Notes: generated from the letters alone by a model not told the origin. DNA of 64,000 nt from Marinobacter pelagius (GCF_900114925.1 NZ_FOUR01000006.1:62001-126000), one strand, 5' to 3'; positions 35,649 to 46,700 are shown, numbered from the stretch's first letter. Made by a program: numbers and translations.

Positions 35649-37481
35649 TTACCGCCATATGATGGAGGCTATTTTGAACAACAATTTCTGGCGCGCTTCA
35701 AGTTCATCAGGGCCAAAATGATCAATAGGCTCTAACTCAAGGCCAAATCTTTCCTTTAGCTGCGTCATATCTAGTTTTGATTTATATGCGTCAGCCCGCA
35801 GGGTTTCATTCCAATAGAGTGTATTGGCGTAGGTCTTCAGTTTATCGGAGTAGGCTTCGTTATTGCTTGAAATATTGTCCTTTCCTTTCAGCAACAAGAT
35901 ACCCCCTAGCCTGTTCCTCTCCATGTCGAAACGTTCTTCATCGCCCTCGAACAGCGCCATGTTTTCTTCGTTGTGCGCCAGGATATGTTCAATATGAAAG
36001 CCAGTTTTCGCGCCGGTCTTCGAGACAAGATCGGAAATACTGTGTTTCATATTGAGATTAAGCTCCCTGGCGAGAAACTCATCGATCCTGGCAAAAAAGT
36101 ACCTTTTAAAGCGGGTATTCAGGCCGATTCCCGTTTGCTTGAAGAACGCATACTTGAAAGGCTCTTCAACTTCCGTCAGGCGTCTCTTTGCCAATGTAGA
36201 GATCAATTCGTGATCAAAAGCTGGGCGAATCTCATCCAAACCCTTATCTCGAATGGTGGCTGAAATCCGGAAGAGCATTTCCTGAAAGGCATTGCTATCG
36301 TATGCACCTTGTATCTGCAACAGCGCAAACAACCGATCTAACTCAGCTGGAATCAGGCTAAGCTTCTCACTCTCAACGTCTTCCCATAGGCTACAAGACG
36401 ACAAGATCAACATTAAGGCGCCGTCTAGGTCATTAACCCGGTTGTAAGTAAAGGCAGATGCCTCATCATTGGTATAGGCGTCGCGCGCTTTTCGATAGAG
36501 CTCTATGTAATATGAAAATTGGTCATCGAGGAACTGAATAACGCCAGCCTGGTTGTGTGCAATGGACAACTTATCGTCAAATTCGTTGCTGAAAATCAAT
36601 CGATGATAATCGCCATCGAATCTCTGCCCTTCTGCCCTTGAATTGGCGTACTTGGCTTTCAAGTAAAACCTGAAAAACCGATCTGCCTCATCCTCATCAA
36701 AGGCATTAATCGCCCGAATATTTTCTTCCCAAAGACGGTTATAGTTTTTTGAGGCCATCACTGTTTTATCAATCTGCCCAAGGAGCTTGCCCTTGAGAAT
36801 CTCATAGGGTTTCAGCCGGACGCCGCGATCATTGATTACCTCAAAAACCATCGGAACATCGGTCTGCTCCACTGTAAGGTTAATCAGAACAAGCCGACGC
36901 AGATAATAGAAGATGAAGGTTTCCAATTTATGCTTGGTTACCAAGTCCTTTTCCAACCATCGACTTATAGTCTGAAAGTTCCTCACCATGTTGACCGAAG
37001 TGATGCCTGTCGATGTATCAACATTGTCAAGCTCGTTGTCGTAAATTGCCTGCTGAGTCGAACGATGTGCCTCATGATTCATCCAGAAGCGGGTTTCAAA
37101 ACCCGACTGCCCTGAAATTTTACTATCCAGCCATTTAGCGGCTTTAGAGTCATGCTCCTTGGCCAAGTGCAAAAGCTTGATGAGAATTAAAGACAAAGTG
37201 GTAAGGCGCTGCTGCCCATCCACAATAAACACTTTCCCATCGACTTTGTTGGTTACATACGTATTGAGATAATACCAAGAATATTTTGCGTCGATCACTT
37301 CTGCGCTCGGAGGCAAAGAGCTATTTTCTTCGTAATGCTCATTAAATTTATAGAAAATATCATCCAGTAATCGAAGCACCGGCTCGTCATTCCATCGATA
37401 GTCCCGCTGATAAAAATCGATGTGATAAAGCGTGTTCGAAAACACCGCATCTATATTCTGTTTATCCGGCGAAATGTCCAT
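35649..37481 (-). CDS. DUF262/DUF1524 GmrSD-like type IV restriction protein
   Basis: A 610-residue protein. The N-terminal DUF262 domain, with a ParB/sulphiredoxin-like NTP-binding site, has YQRDYRW (24-30) and DGQQRLTT (88-95). A C-terminal DUF1524 HNH-type nuclease has HIEHILAHN (about 493-501). This single-chain GmrS-GmrD layout is that of modification-dependent type IV endonucleases, which cut DNA carrying glucosylated or other modified cytosines. It is the last gene of the minus-strand defence block, 51 bp after the PIN gene, and is more AT-rich than the core genes. The target modification is unknown. Confidence 0.85.
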   Translation of the reverse strand: MDISPDKQNIDAVFSNTLYHIDFYQRDYRWNDEPVLRLLDDIFYKFNEHYEENSSLPPSAEVIDAKYSWYYLNTYVTNKVDGKVFIVDGQQRLTTLSLILIKLLHLAKEHDSKAAKWLDSKISGQSGFETRFWMNHEAHRSTQQAIYDNELDNVDTSTGITSVNMVRNFQTISRWLEKDLVTKHKLETFIFYYLRRLVLINLTVEQTDVPMVFEVINDRGVRLKPYEILKGKLLGQIDKTVMASKNYNRLWEENIRAINAFDEDEADRFFRFYLKAKYANSRAEGQRFDGDYHRLIFSNEFDDKLSIAHNQAGVIQFLDDQFSYYIELYRKARDAYTNDEASAFTYNRVNDLDGALMLILSSCSLWEDVESEKLSLIPAELDRLFALLQIQGAYDSNAFQEMLFRISATIRDKGLDEIRPAFDHELISTLAKRRLTEVEEPFKYAFFKQTGIGLNTRFKRYFFARIDEFLARELNLNMKHSISDLVSKTGAKTGFHIEHILAHNEENMALFEGDEERFDMERNRLGGILLLKGKDNISSNNEAYSDKLKTYANTLYWNETLRADAYKSKLDMTQLKERFGLELEPIDHFGPDELEARQKLLFKIASIIWR

Positions 37482-37532
37482 AACAACCTTATAAGACCTA
37501 AAACGTGAATATCATGATTTTTCTTGAGAGAA

Positions 37533-38537
37533 CTACCGGCCTTGCGTGTTATTCCCGTGCAGTGCCATTGTTGGTTCGGAATCCCCAAGGCTACTTCTTT
37601 CAAGTTCCTTCATAGCGTTACCCAGATGTTCCTTGGCGAGGTTCTGCTGATTTTGCATTAGCGCAATCGCTGCCCCCAACTCCTCCATGACATGTGGACT
37701 GACCCCACGAATTCCGTCAAAGGCATATCTAAACTGACGAGTCAAATATTCTCGAGTACCCGGATGTAAGGCTGCAAAAGCACCACCAACCAACAACGCA
37801 ACCTTCACCCATTCAGGAGCACGAGCCAGGCTCTCAATCAATGCACTACAAGCAGAGAAAAGACTGCGGATAGTTGCCACACCGATAAGAGTCATAACCA
37901 GTCCATTAACCTTGATTGTCAGCTCAATAGCCGTTGCCCTGGAATAGCCACGAAGCGAAGCAATAGTTTCGATTGAAATCTTATTACCGCCCATCATTGC
38001 AATGTGTTTGTCTTTGCTAAAAACACCTGCAGCAGAAATAGTTTTTTCCAGTGCGACAAAATCAGCATCGTCAGGATCAACCCCATTTGAATGAGCATTG
38101 ATGCTCTCTTGACCGGGGTCTACCACCTCTAGACTAGCTCTGTAACTTTCCCACTCAGCAAATAATCTCTCCGGGTCTAAACCTTTCTCCTCTGCGATTA
38201 AAGGTATCTGCTCACGAACCTCCTCCAACAGACGAGGGGGCACATATACAACTGCTGTTCCTGCATCAACAATCTCCATGAGATCCGTTCTGGCATCAGG
38301 ATTCCGTCGTTTAACTACTAACCATAGGAGATCGGTGATCACAACATTTGTATCTAAAACTATCGAAAATGTGGCAGCACCCTTAAGCATCCCGTTGAAA
38401 CCATTCCAGGAATCAATAAGACTTCTTAAATCTTTGAGTATATCTGACCTGACTTCGAACAACTGGGCCAAATTCTTGGTGCCTGATTCCAATATTGCGG
38501 ATTTCACTAGGACTCCTTGAACTGGTTTCCCATTCAT
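37533..38537 (-). CDS. PIN-domain ribonuclease-like protein with membrane segments
   Basis: 334 residues. After a helical N-terminus, a PIN domain (about 57-190) shows the four acidic positions: Asp62 (VLDTNV), Glu105/106 (LLEEV), Asp155-Asp159 (DPDDAD) and Asp176 (SKDKH). It is followed by two hydrophobic segments (about 211-236 and 243-258) and a helical tail. PIN domains are Mg-dependent RNases, and membrane tethering suggests an effector at the inner membrane. It lies 82 bp after hsdR within the defence block and is AT-rich. No antitoxin is adjacent, unlike VapC. Confidence 0.75.
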   Translation of the reverse strand: MNGKPVQGVLVKSAILESGTKNLAQLFEVRSDILKDLRSLIDSWNGFNGMLKGAATFSIVLDTNVVITDLLWLVVKRRNPDARTDLMEIVDAGTAVVYVPPRLLEEVREQIPLIAEEKGLDPERLFAEWESYRASLEVVDPGQESINAHSNGVDPDDADFVALEKTISAAGVFSKDKHIAMMGGNKISIETIASLRGYSRATAIELTIKVNGLVMTLIGVATIRSLFSACSALIESLARAPEWVKVALLVGGAFAALHPGTREYLTRQFRYAFDGIRGVSPHVMEELGAAIALMQNQQNLAKEHLGNAMKELERSSLGDSEPTMALHGNNTQGR

Positions 38538-38619
38538 ATCTCTAGTTTCATGCGAACGAGGTCTTCCCGCTCACCTAAAATTCTCTGAATACCAAATATC
38601 CTTCGCACCGTTCCGGAAC

Positions 38620-41010
38620 TCAGTACAGTTCCTTCTGAAACCCAACGAATACCTCGCGAATACTCCCCACTGGCCCAAGCTCTCTCACCGCATCCCGCAC
38701 AGTGTGATATTTCAGTTCAATCAGCTGTGGCAGCTTTTCCGGATCCAGTTCAGTAACACCACGTGCAACATAATGGCCCAATACAAATTCCAGGAATTCA
38801 TGCTGACGATAGTTGCTAAGGTGGCTGTATATCTCCTCAGCGTGGGCAGCTACACGTTCTGAGCGCGAAATAGGTGGTTGATTGAAAGCGATGAATGCCA
38901 GCACGTCATAGATATCGCTGTTCTCTGCCTCAATCATCTTCCCGATTTCTTTCAGCTGCTCCAGTCCATAGCCCTTTTCTTCCAAGCTCTCCAGCAACTT
39001 CTTCCGCGTGTCCGGCTTACTCCAGATATCCCGCAGCTTTTCCTCATCGGCGAACCATTCCGGCAAGTCACCGTAAAGTCGATGAATGAACTCGGCCGCA
39101 GACATTGGCTTTCCGTCGGGGCTCCAGAAACTGGTGGCGGTCATGTGCTGGATGGTTCTCTCTTTGCCATCCGCCAGTTTGACCTTCACTTTCTTTTTCT
39201 TCTGACATACGCAAGGGCGCTGGCCACATTCCGGGCAGGGCTCCGGGGGCTTCTTTTCGCAGATGCAGGGCCGCTGTTCGCAGACCGGGCAAGGCTTGGG
39301 TGGCTCGACAGCGCATTTGCACGGGGTTTCACCGCATTGCTCGCAAGGCTCTGGCGGTATCGGGTCGCCGTCCCATTCCGGATCGTTAAAATGCTCGTGC
39401 GCCCGAACGAAGTCGTAAATGGTGAAGTAATCCTTGCCGTCGAACAGCCGCGTGCCCCGGCCGATGATCTGTTTGAATTCAATCATCGAGTTCACCGGAC
39501 GCATCAAGACAATGTTGCGCACGTTACGCGCGTCCACACCCGTGGATAGCTTCTGTGAGGTGGTCAAAATGGTGGGAATGGTCTTCTCGTTATCCTGGAA
39601 CTGTTTCAGGAAGCGCTCGCCCTCTGCTCCGTCATCGGCGGTAACCCGCTCGCAGTAGTGCGGGTCCTTGCTGGCTTTCATCTGGTTGACCAGGTCCCGC
39701 ACTGCCAGTGCGTGCTCTTGAGTAGCACAGAACACAATGGTCTTTTCGCGTTGATCGATCTGATCCATGAAAACACGGACCCTGTACTTCTCCCGCGCCT
39801 CAATCTCGATCACCCGGTTAAAGTCGGTTTCCGTGTATCGTTTACCTTCCTCGATCTCGCCCTCCACCACATCGTCATCACTGGTGTAGACATAATCGTC
39901 CACCGTGGTGGCTATCTGCCTAACCTTGAAGGGTGTCAGGTAGCCGTCGTTGATGCCTTCCTTCAGGGAATAGACATACACCGGGTCGCCAAAGTAGGCG
40001 TAGGTATCGGCGTTGTGGTCCCGCTTAGGGGTTGCGGTGAGGCCAAGCTGAACGGCGGGGCTGAAATACTCCAGAATGCCGCGCCAATTGCTTTCGTCAT
40101 TGGCACCGCCCCGGTGGCACTCGTCAATGACGATGAAATCAAAAAAGTCAGGCGGGTAATCGCCAAAATTCGGTGCGGGGTCCCCATTTTTGTCCCGACC
40201 GGTCATAAAGGTCTGGAAAATGGTAAAGAAGATGCTGCCATTCTTCGGCACCCGGCCCCTCTTTCGAATGGTTTCCGGATCAATGCGTACCAGCGCATCC
40301 TGCGGGAAAGCCGAGAAATCATTAAAAGCCTGATTGGCGAGGATATTCCGGTCTGCCAGAAAAAGAATGCGTGGTCGACGGCCGGGCTCTCCGGACGCCT
40401 GAGCTGACCGGCTCCAGCGGGCATGGAACAACTTCCAAGTGATCTGGAACGCGATGGCGGTTTTGCCCGTTCCGGTAGCCAACGTCAGCAAAACACGGTC
40501 ACGCCCGTCCGCGATGGCTTCCAGAGCCTGAGTGATGGCATTGTGCTGGTAATACCGCGGTTCCCAGAAACCGCCTTTGTCTTCAAAAGGCACGGCACCG
40601 AAGCGCTCACGCCATACATTCTGTTCGGCGAAGGTCTCCACCCAAAGCTCCTCTGGCGTGGGGTAGCTTTCTACCGGGCCTTCCTCACCCGTCGCCAGAT
40701 CCACCCTATAGATGCCATCACCGTTGGTGCTGTAGGCAAAACGCGCCTGTAAACGCTCAGCATAGCGTTTGGCCTGGGCCAGCCCTTCGGTTGCTGACAG
40801 AGAGCGTTTCTTGGCTTCTATCACCGCCAGTTTCTGGCCCTTGTAGATCAGCACATAGTCAGCAATGTCCGACTGCCCACGCCGGCCGCCACCCTGAAGC
40901 CGCCCCGGCGCGATGACCTCACGGCGTATGCGGCTAGCACCGATCACACCCCACCCTGCAACTTTCAGGGCGGGATCGATTAGTTCGGCGCGGGTTTCGG
41001 CTTCGTTCAT
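38620..41010 (-). CDS. hsdR: Type I restriction enzyme R subunit
   Basis: A 796-residue HsdR (EcoEI-like size). The N-terminal PD-(D/E)xK nuclease has Asp51 and Glu65-x-Lys67 (VIEAKK). The SF2 motor has Walker A ATGTGKTAIAF (about 175), DECHRGG (about 300) and motif VI QIIGRGTRL. An unusual Cys-rich stretch (about 553-612) has three copies of a C-x2-C...PC-x-C unit such as PCPVCEQRPCICEKK, likely zinc-binding. It translocates and cleaves unmodified DNA with HsdM2S. It overlaps hsdS by 4 bp. Confidence 0.93.
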   Translation of the reverse strand: MNEAETRAELIDPALKVAGWGVIGASRIRREVIAPGRLQGGGRRGQSDIADYVLIYKGQKLAVIEAKKRSLSATEGLAQAKRYAERLQARFAYSTNGDGIYRVDLATGEEGPVESYPTPEELWVETFAEQNVWRERFGAVPFEDKGGFWEPRYYQHNAITQALEAIADGRDRVLLTLATGTGKTAIAFQITWKLFHARWSRSAQASGEPGRRPRILFLADRNILANQAFNDFSAFPQDALVRIDPETIRKRGRVPKNGSIFFTIFQTFMTGRDKNGDPAPNFGDYPPDFFDFIVIDECHRGGANDESNWRGILEYFSPAVQLGLTATPKRDHNADTYAYFGDPVYVYSLKEGINDGYLTPFKVRQIATTVDDYVYTSDDDVVEGEIEEGKRYTETDFNRVIEIEAREKYRVRVFMDQIDQREKTIVFCATQEHALAVRDLVNQMKASKDPHYCERVTADDGAEGERFLKQFQDNEKTIPTILTTSQKLSTGVDARNVRNIVLMRPVNSMIEFKQIIGRGTRLFDGKDYFTIYDFVRAHEHFNDPEWDGDPIPPEPCEQCGETPCKCAVEPPKPCPVCEQRPCICEKKPPEPCPECGQRPCVCQKKKKVKVKLADGKERTIQHMTATSFWSPDGKPMSAAEFIHRLYGDLPEWFADEEKLRDIWSKPDTRKKLLESLEEKGYGLEQLKEIGKMIEAENSDIYDVLAFIAFNQPPISRSERVAAHAEEIYSHLSNYRQHEFLEFVLGHYVARGVTELDPEKLPQLIELKYHTVRDAVRELGPVGSIREVFVGFQKELY

Positions 41011-42272
41011 GCTACGGCCCCATCCAACTCTTTCTCGCTATTCTCTGCTGCAAGTTCACCTGAGAAGGCTTTCTGAAGGAATGACTGTTTTAGTTCTAGC
41101 AGTGCCAACTTTTTCTGCTCATAAACTGATCGCAGACGCAGTGTTTCTTCACCTAACTCACCGACTCTCTCTACAATTTCTTTTTGTTCTTCGAGGCTAG
41201 GCAACCAGACCGGTAGGTCTTTAATGATCCCCATATTCAGGCCCGCCATTATCGAACCCTTTGCCCTTGACTCAAGAAATCGCCTAGCAACGGGATGATA
41301 AAGAAAGTAAGCATGAAGGAATTCAGGTAGACAGAGGCCTCTATCGAGAGAAATGCAGCACAAATGTTTGGTGTTGATTGCAGCGGGTATATCCTCGGGC
41401 ACTATGGCACATCTTCCACAAGTTCCCATAATCGTTATGAGAACATCTCCCGGTCGAACCGTATATCGCTTGAGCTGTTGGTACTTTTCTTCAGATATAT
41501 ATCGTTTTTTTCCCCACATGAACTTGTTGTTGACGGCGTTGTCAATTCCTAAGACAGCGACACCACTTTCTACAAACTCACCATGCCGAAGCTGACTCCC
41601 GAAAGGTCCTGTCCGGATTGCTCCCTTTTCTGGTAGCGCCAACTCAAATACGTGTTTTCTTTGCCAGCCTCGCTTCTCAGGATCACCAAAAATCACTTCA
41701 CTTGTACATATCTCAAACAACTCCCGAGCATTGGCGAGGTTCTTTTCGGTGTTGACGATCGCCGCGTCGATGCCTGCGAAGGATTCATCGAGGATGGCGA
41801 CGATGCGTTTTTGTTCGGCGAGTGGGGGAACTGGGATCCGAAGTTTCTTTAGCTTCCCCGCAGCCAATTCTTTAAATGTGGTCCCAGTTCCAAGATCATT
41901 CAACGTATCGACATTCTTAAATAGAAAGTAATACAAGAACTTGTAGTTGAGCCTATCTCCAGTCACGAGTGCACGGCAACCTTGATTGAACGCCATTGGC
42001 ACCGTGTTGATGACCAAATGGCCAATCGGTGCCCTAGTAGATAAGATCACGGACTTTTCGGGCACGAGAGAAGCGGAGCAGTTGTCTAAACCTTGACTTG
42101 ACAGAGTTCGTCGACTCTCGCCCAAATACGGTGTCTCGCGATTGCCCATTTCTGCGGGTGTAATCCACAAATTTTCACCGTCCCAAAATTCAGGCACTTT
42201 TGTCTTGGGAGTACCACCGTTAACAACTTGTGCGACATCTTCTATGAACTTCCATTCCCATCGGTCACTCAT
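41007..42272 (-). CDS. hsdS: Type I restriction enzyme specificity subunit
   Basis: 421 residues with two target-recognition domains, each followed by a helical spacer: PPLAEQKRIVAILDESFAGI (about 150-170) and PSLEEQKEIVERVGELGEE (near the C-terminus). This is the usual two-TRD layout, so the site should be bipartite. The TRD-coding stretches are more AT-rich than hsdM and hsdR, as expected for exchanged recognition domains. It overlaps hsdM and hsdR by 4 bp each. The recognition sequence cannot be predicted. Confidence 0.93.
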   Translation of the reverse strand: MSDRWEWKFIEDVAQVVNGGTPKTKVPEFWDGENLWITPAEMGNRETPYLGESRRTLSSQGLDNCSASLVPEKSVILSTRAPIGHLVINTVPMAFNQGCRALVTGDRLNYKFLYYFLFKNVDTLNDLGTGTTFKELAAGKLKKLRIPVPPLAEQKRIVAILDESFAGIDAAIVNTEKNLANARELFEICTSEVIFGDPEKRGWQRKHVFELALPEKGAIRTGPFGSQLRHGEFVESGVAVLGIDNAVNNKFMWGKKRYISEEKYQQLKRYTVRPGDVLITIMGTCGRCAIVPEDIPAAINTKHLCCISLDRGLCLPEFLHAYFLYHPVARRFLESRAKGSIMAGLNMGIIKDLPVWLPSLEEQKEIVERVGELGEETLRLRSVYEQKKLALLELKQSFLQKAFSGELAAENSEKELDGAVA

Positions 42273-43744
42273 AACATCCCCCGGATCCCTTCCAGGATTT
42301 CCTCGCTTTCCTTGTCCAGCGTCTCGATCTCGTTGATGATCACTTCTGGATCGCGCAGCGGCTCTTCCTCAGCCTTGTTCGGGTTTTTCACCGACAGGTC
42401 AACGGTCTCCGGATCCACCTCGTTGATGCTGACGGTCCAGGAATTTTCGGAGTCTTCAAAACGTTCCTGCCGCGTGACAAAGTCTTTCAGGTCGTCGTCA
42501 TTCAGCGGGTTAGTCTTGCCCAGGCTACGACCGGGTTCGAGCTGGTAGTACCAAATGTTCTGAGTGGGGGCACCTTTCTCGAAGAACAGCACCACTGTTT
42601 TGACCCCGGCACCGAGAAAGGTGCCGCCGGGGCAATCCAATATTGTGTGGAGATTGCAGCTTTCCAGCAGTTCCTTGCGCAAGGCTCTGGAGGCATTGTC
42701 CGAGTTCGACAGGAAGGTATTCTTAATCACCACGGCCGCACGGCCGCCAGCCTTCAGATACTTGATGAAATGCTGCAGGAACAGAAACGCCGTTTCCCCG
42801 GTCTTGATGGGAAAGTTCTGCTGGATTTCCTTCCGCTCTTTGCCTCCAAACGGCGGGTTGGCAAGAATGATGTCGAAACGGTCCTTCTCCTGAATATCGC
42901 TCAGGTTTTCAGTCAGGCTATTGGTGTGAACGATGTTAGGTGTTTCGATGCCGTGCAGGATCATGTTCATGATCCCGATCACATAGGGCAGGCTCTTCTT
43001 TTCCTTGGCGTAGAATGTGCGGGTCTGGAGGGTCTCCAAATCTTCCGTTGAAAGCCGACGATCATCGCCCTCGCCGTCCGGGCCATAGCGCAGGTAATCG
43101 TGGGCCTCGCACAGGAAGCCCGCGGAGCCGGCAGCCGCATCGTAGATACGCTCGCCGATTCGGGGGTTGATCACTTTAATCATGGCGCGGATTAACGGGC
43201 GTGGGGTGTAATACTCGCCACCGTTACGACCGGCGTTGCCCATGTTGCGAATCTTCACCTCGTATAGATGGGAAAGCTCGTGCTTTTCCGCCTGTGAGCC
43301 AAAACTGAGGGTGTCGATCAACTCCAGCGCATCCCGCAGGCTGTAACCGCTGGCGAACTTGTTGCGAATCTCGCCGAAGATCTCACCAATCTTGTATTCG
43401 ATGGTATCCGTGCCTGAGGCACGCTCCTTGAAGCCATGCAGGTACGGAAACAGCTCGAAGTTGACGTACTGGATGAGGTCATCGCCCGTAAGCGCGTTGT
43501 CGTGATCGAAGCTACCATCGGCTTTCTTGGGCGCGGCCCATTTCGACCAGCGATGGTCTTCATCAATAATGAACTGATAGGACTGGCCTCTCAGTTCGGC
43601 CTCCTGCGAACGTTCGAACTCCAGGTCGTCCAGATACTTGAGGAACAGCATCCAAGAGGTTTGCTCGGTGTAATCCAGCTCCGTAGCACAGCCCGCCTCT
43701 TTCCAGAGGACGTCATCAATATTTCTGAAGGTTTGTTCGAACAT
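42269..43744 (-). CDS. hsdM: Type I restriction enzyme N6-adenine methyltransferase subunit
   Basis: 491 residues: N-terminal HsdM helical domain, then the N6_Mtase domain with AdoMet motif DAAAGSAGFLCEA (about 200) and catalytic motif IV ANPPFGG (about 293), and GEYYTPRPLIRAM before them. It modifies the host copy of the HsdS site and forms the M2S methylase and R2M2S nuclease. It starts only 14 bp after the druE stop, so it is probably transcribed with Druantia. Confidence 0.94.
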   Translation of the reverse strand: MFEQTFRNIDDVLWKEAGCATELDYTEQTSWMLFLKYLDDLEFERSQEAELRGQSYQFIIDEDHRWSKWAAPKKADGSFDHDNALTGDDLIQYVNFELFPYLHGFKERASGTDTIEYKIGEIFGEIRNKFASGYSLRDALELIDTLSFGSQAEKHELSHLYEVKIRNMGNAGRNGGEYYTPRPLIRAMIKVINPRIGERIYDAAAGSAGFLCEAHDYLRYGPDGEGDDRRLSTEDLETLQTRTFYAKEKKSLPYVIGIMNMILHGIETPNIVHTNSLTENLSDIQEKDRFDIILANPPFGGKERKEIQQNFPIKTGETAFLFLQHFIKYLKAGGRAAVVIKNTFLSNSDNASRALRKELLESCNLHTILDCPGGTFLGAGVKTVVLFFEKGAPTQNIWYYQLEPGRSLGKTNPLNDDDLKDFVTRQERFEDSENSWTVSINEVDPETVDLSVKNPNKAEEEPLRDPEVIINEIETLDKESEEILEGIRGML

Positions 43745-43758
43745 TTAGATTCCGGTAA

Positions 43759-46700
43759 TTAGTGACTGTCTTCGTAAATAGCAATATCCGTTGGCCAGCC
43801 ACCGATATTAACGAGGCGGCCGTCCGTTTCGAGTTCCAGCATTCTATGCACCTGACCTTCAAAACCCAGCTCAAAATCGAACCATTTGAGATCGCGGCGG
43901 AAGGACTTCATGTCCCAGTAACCCATTCCCTGGTCGAACGCGAGCTTGATGGTGCGCCCGGATGCCAGCCCAACACTCAGAACTCGACGATGAGTGAGAT
44001 CGCGCCTGTCGTTATGCACTCGGAAGTCCACCTGCCCAACTTTCAGTGTGGCGCGAAGGAAAGTTCCTGAAACCACCTGATGAGTCTGGGCATCTTTCCA
44101 GTCGTGCTTGGCAAACCGACTTTCTAACCGACCGTCGCCAGGCATCGTGATGACAGAAACAGAGGTTTCCGCAGAGGGCTTTAGTGCTTTGAGAACACTG
44201 GCTAGCAACACCACGGCCCAAGGCGATTTAAGGTAACGGTCCTCATAGGTCAGTGAGACGACATTGTCCTTCTCAATGGCTTCCGCATAGCTCGGCGCGT
44301 GATGCTCCAGCAACATCCAGAACTTCCCGGGCAGATCCTTCACGGAGCCGTTCAAATCCGTCGTCAATTCTACCACTGCAGCGCCCGTCGGCTGTGCTGA
44401 CCAGCCTGTCATATCCAATGCTTCACTGCTGAAGACGGGCTCCTGTTGGGTATATACCCAGAGGGATTGATCGTCTCCGCTCAGCCAAGCTTCACCTGGG
44501 CTCTGGGAGGTCGTGCTGTTGGTAATCAGCGTCACAGGCTCACCACTCTCGATTTCAAACTGCAGTGGCATCCTGATGTCCGGGTTGGGATGGTCGTCGC
44601 TGGTTTCAGCAACGTCAATCCCAAACCGCCCGAGAATGGAGAGCTCCTGCTTCACTTCTTCCGTTAAATCAGTGCCTTTCGGTAGAATCAATCGAACTCT
44701 GAGGCCATCGATTGCTCGCCAGCTCATCAGTTTACGCCGGAACTCCGGATTACCGAGATCCCATGCCTCAGGCTCACCTTTCAGTCTCAGCGCAACCGCC
44801 TGAGCGCCTTTATTGATCCAATGCCGGACGAAGCGCTCAGGATCGTACGGCCAGTAGGCTGCGCCCGGAACAGATGCGAATGGCTCAGGCAGGCTCAGGT
44901 GATCTCTGATGCCGCTGTGAGCCACCCATTCCAGTGCAGCCTTACGGTTGAGCTCATCGAACTCTACCCGGCTGTCTTTGCTGGCAAGGCAGGCGGAACA
45001 GACGTTGTCACAGTTGGCCGGGCACTCCAGTTTTTTAAGGGTCTTTTCAATCAGTTCTGCCAGATTCTCTAATCCGGTCAGAACAAAGCCCGCGCCACCG
45101 GCGACGTCGTCGTATACCTGGATGACATAACGGGTTGCTCCTGTGTCGAGATCTTTGTCTTGCCGGACCCCGAAGCCCATCTCTGTGGTCGCGATGCCGA
45201 GTTGGTCGGCAATGGTATCCCTCAACGCGACCGCCAGGGTTGTGGCAATGACCCGGCCGTCTTCTGAGGCCGGTATCCATTCACCGGTAATCGGGCTTTT
45301 GAGAATCAGCTCCAGCACATCTGTCTGGGCCTGATAACCAAGGTAAATCCCGGACTTTACCTGTTCACCAGAACAATCCTTCTCTTTGTGGCTACCCGCA
45401 TTTCCGCCAATGGGCCGGTGGAACTTGTCAGGCTGGAGATCACTCGGTATTTCGTGATTGGCGGACATAGAATCCGCTCGCCCACAGCTCAGGCAGACGG
45501 CGTACCCCGTCCCGTGTTCACCGCCCGAGTGATGGAAGACATGCCCTTTGTCACCGAACCGGATGAAACCGCAGCGTTCGTCAGGCAGCGAAATCACATT
45601 CTCATCTACACTGATCCGAGGTTTCTCAACGGGGATGAACTTCTGAGAAGTGACATCGTTGCTCGTTGAATCGTAGAAATCCGTGGTAAAGCCAGCCGGC
45701 CTGAGCACCTGCTTGACGTATTTCGGGTTAATCATGTTGTGGCATTGTGTGCATGACAGCTCATCGCTGTTCACGTAGGCGTACTCTCGGTAGCCATGCG
45801 CACCGCAATTCTGGCAACTCCAGGCGAGATCGAACTTCTGTGTTCCTCCCTGAGCGCTGTCGTAATAGGAATACAGCGTCACCCCGGCAGAGCGGTACAC
45901 GCGGCCATCAATAACGACCTGGGCACCGGGTGCGTATTCCCGGATGGCAATTGGCAGGCCCCGTGATGGTTTTTCCTTGTAGGTAAAGATGTTGTCTTCG
46001 CGAGACTTCTCCTGCTTACGGGTGCTCTTATCAATGAAGTCTTCGACGTTGTAGGTATTGAGGTTCACGACGTCTGTGGGGAAGCCGTAACCAGGCAGGA
46101 AGGCGCGAGCCGCCAGGTCCCGCAGCAGGTATTCTTCTTCGTGGCGTTTTTTCTCAAGTTCCAATGCTTTTTTGTATGCATCATCCGACGCATCGCGATG
46201 CCGTTCGTTCAAGCGGCGATATTCTTCCCGCCAAGACGATGACAATTGCTGGATCGCTTCTTTACAGTCAGCCGCCAACACGGCAAAGGATGTGGCAGAT
46301 AGCGCTGTGTTTTCTCGCGTGATTCGGCCAACCCCTTTTACCACCTCGTTTTCAGAGGATCCGGATGCCAGTGTATCCAGCCAATCGACAAACCGTTCGC
46401 ACACCGACGGGTTGCCGCCGAAGAACCAATGAACGTTCAATCGGGTGCGATCATCATCACTGTCCGTTTCGGACTTGAGGAAGTTCGCCAGCAAGAATGA
46501 GTTTACGTGGCGTTGCACTAGCGGCGCCGCACTGAGGGTAATCACCGGTGCGGGAATGGCCGTTACCCAGGGCCATTGGGGGTTCTGGAAGGCCCGGGTG
46601 TTGTGGGGATCTGGTTTACACAGCGTGTAGGCGACGGCTCTCGGCTCGCTACGCCGGCCAGCCCGACCCGCTCGCTGGAGATAATTGGCTGGGTGGGGTG

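Noticed and set aside
39068..39355. Tandem repeats in the hsdR Cys-rich stretch as a CRISPR or satellite array
   Set aside because: The period is short, in frame and inside hsdR; it encodes protein repeats. No CRISPR array was seen anywhere in the window.
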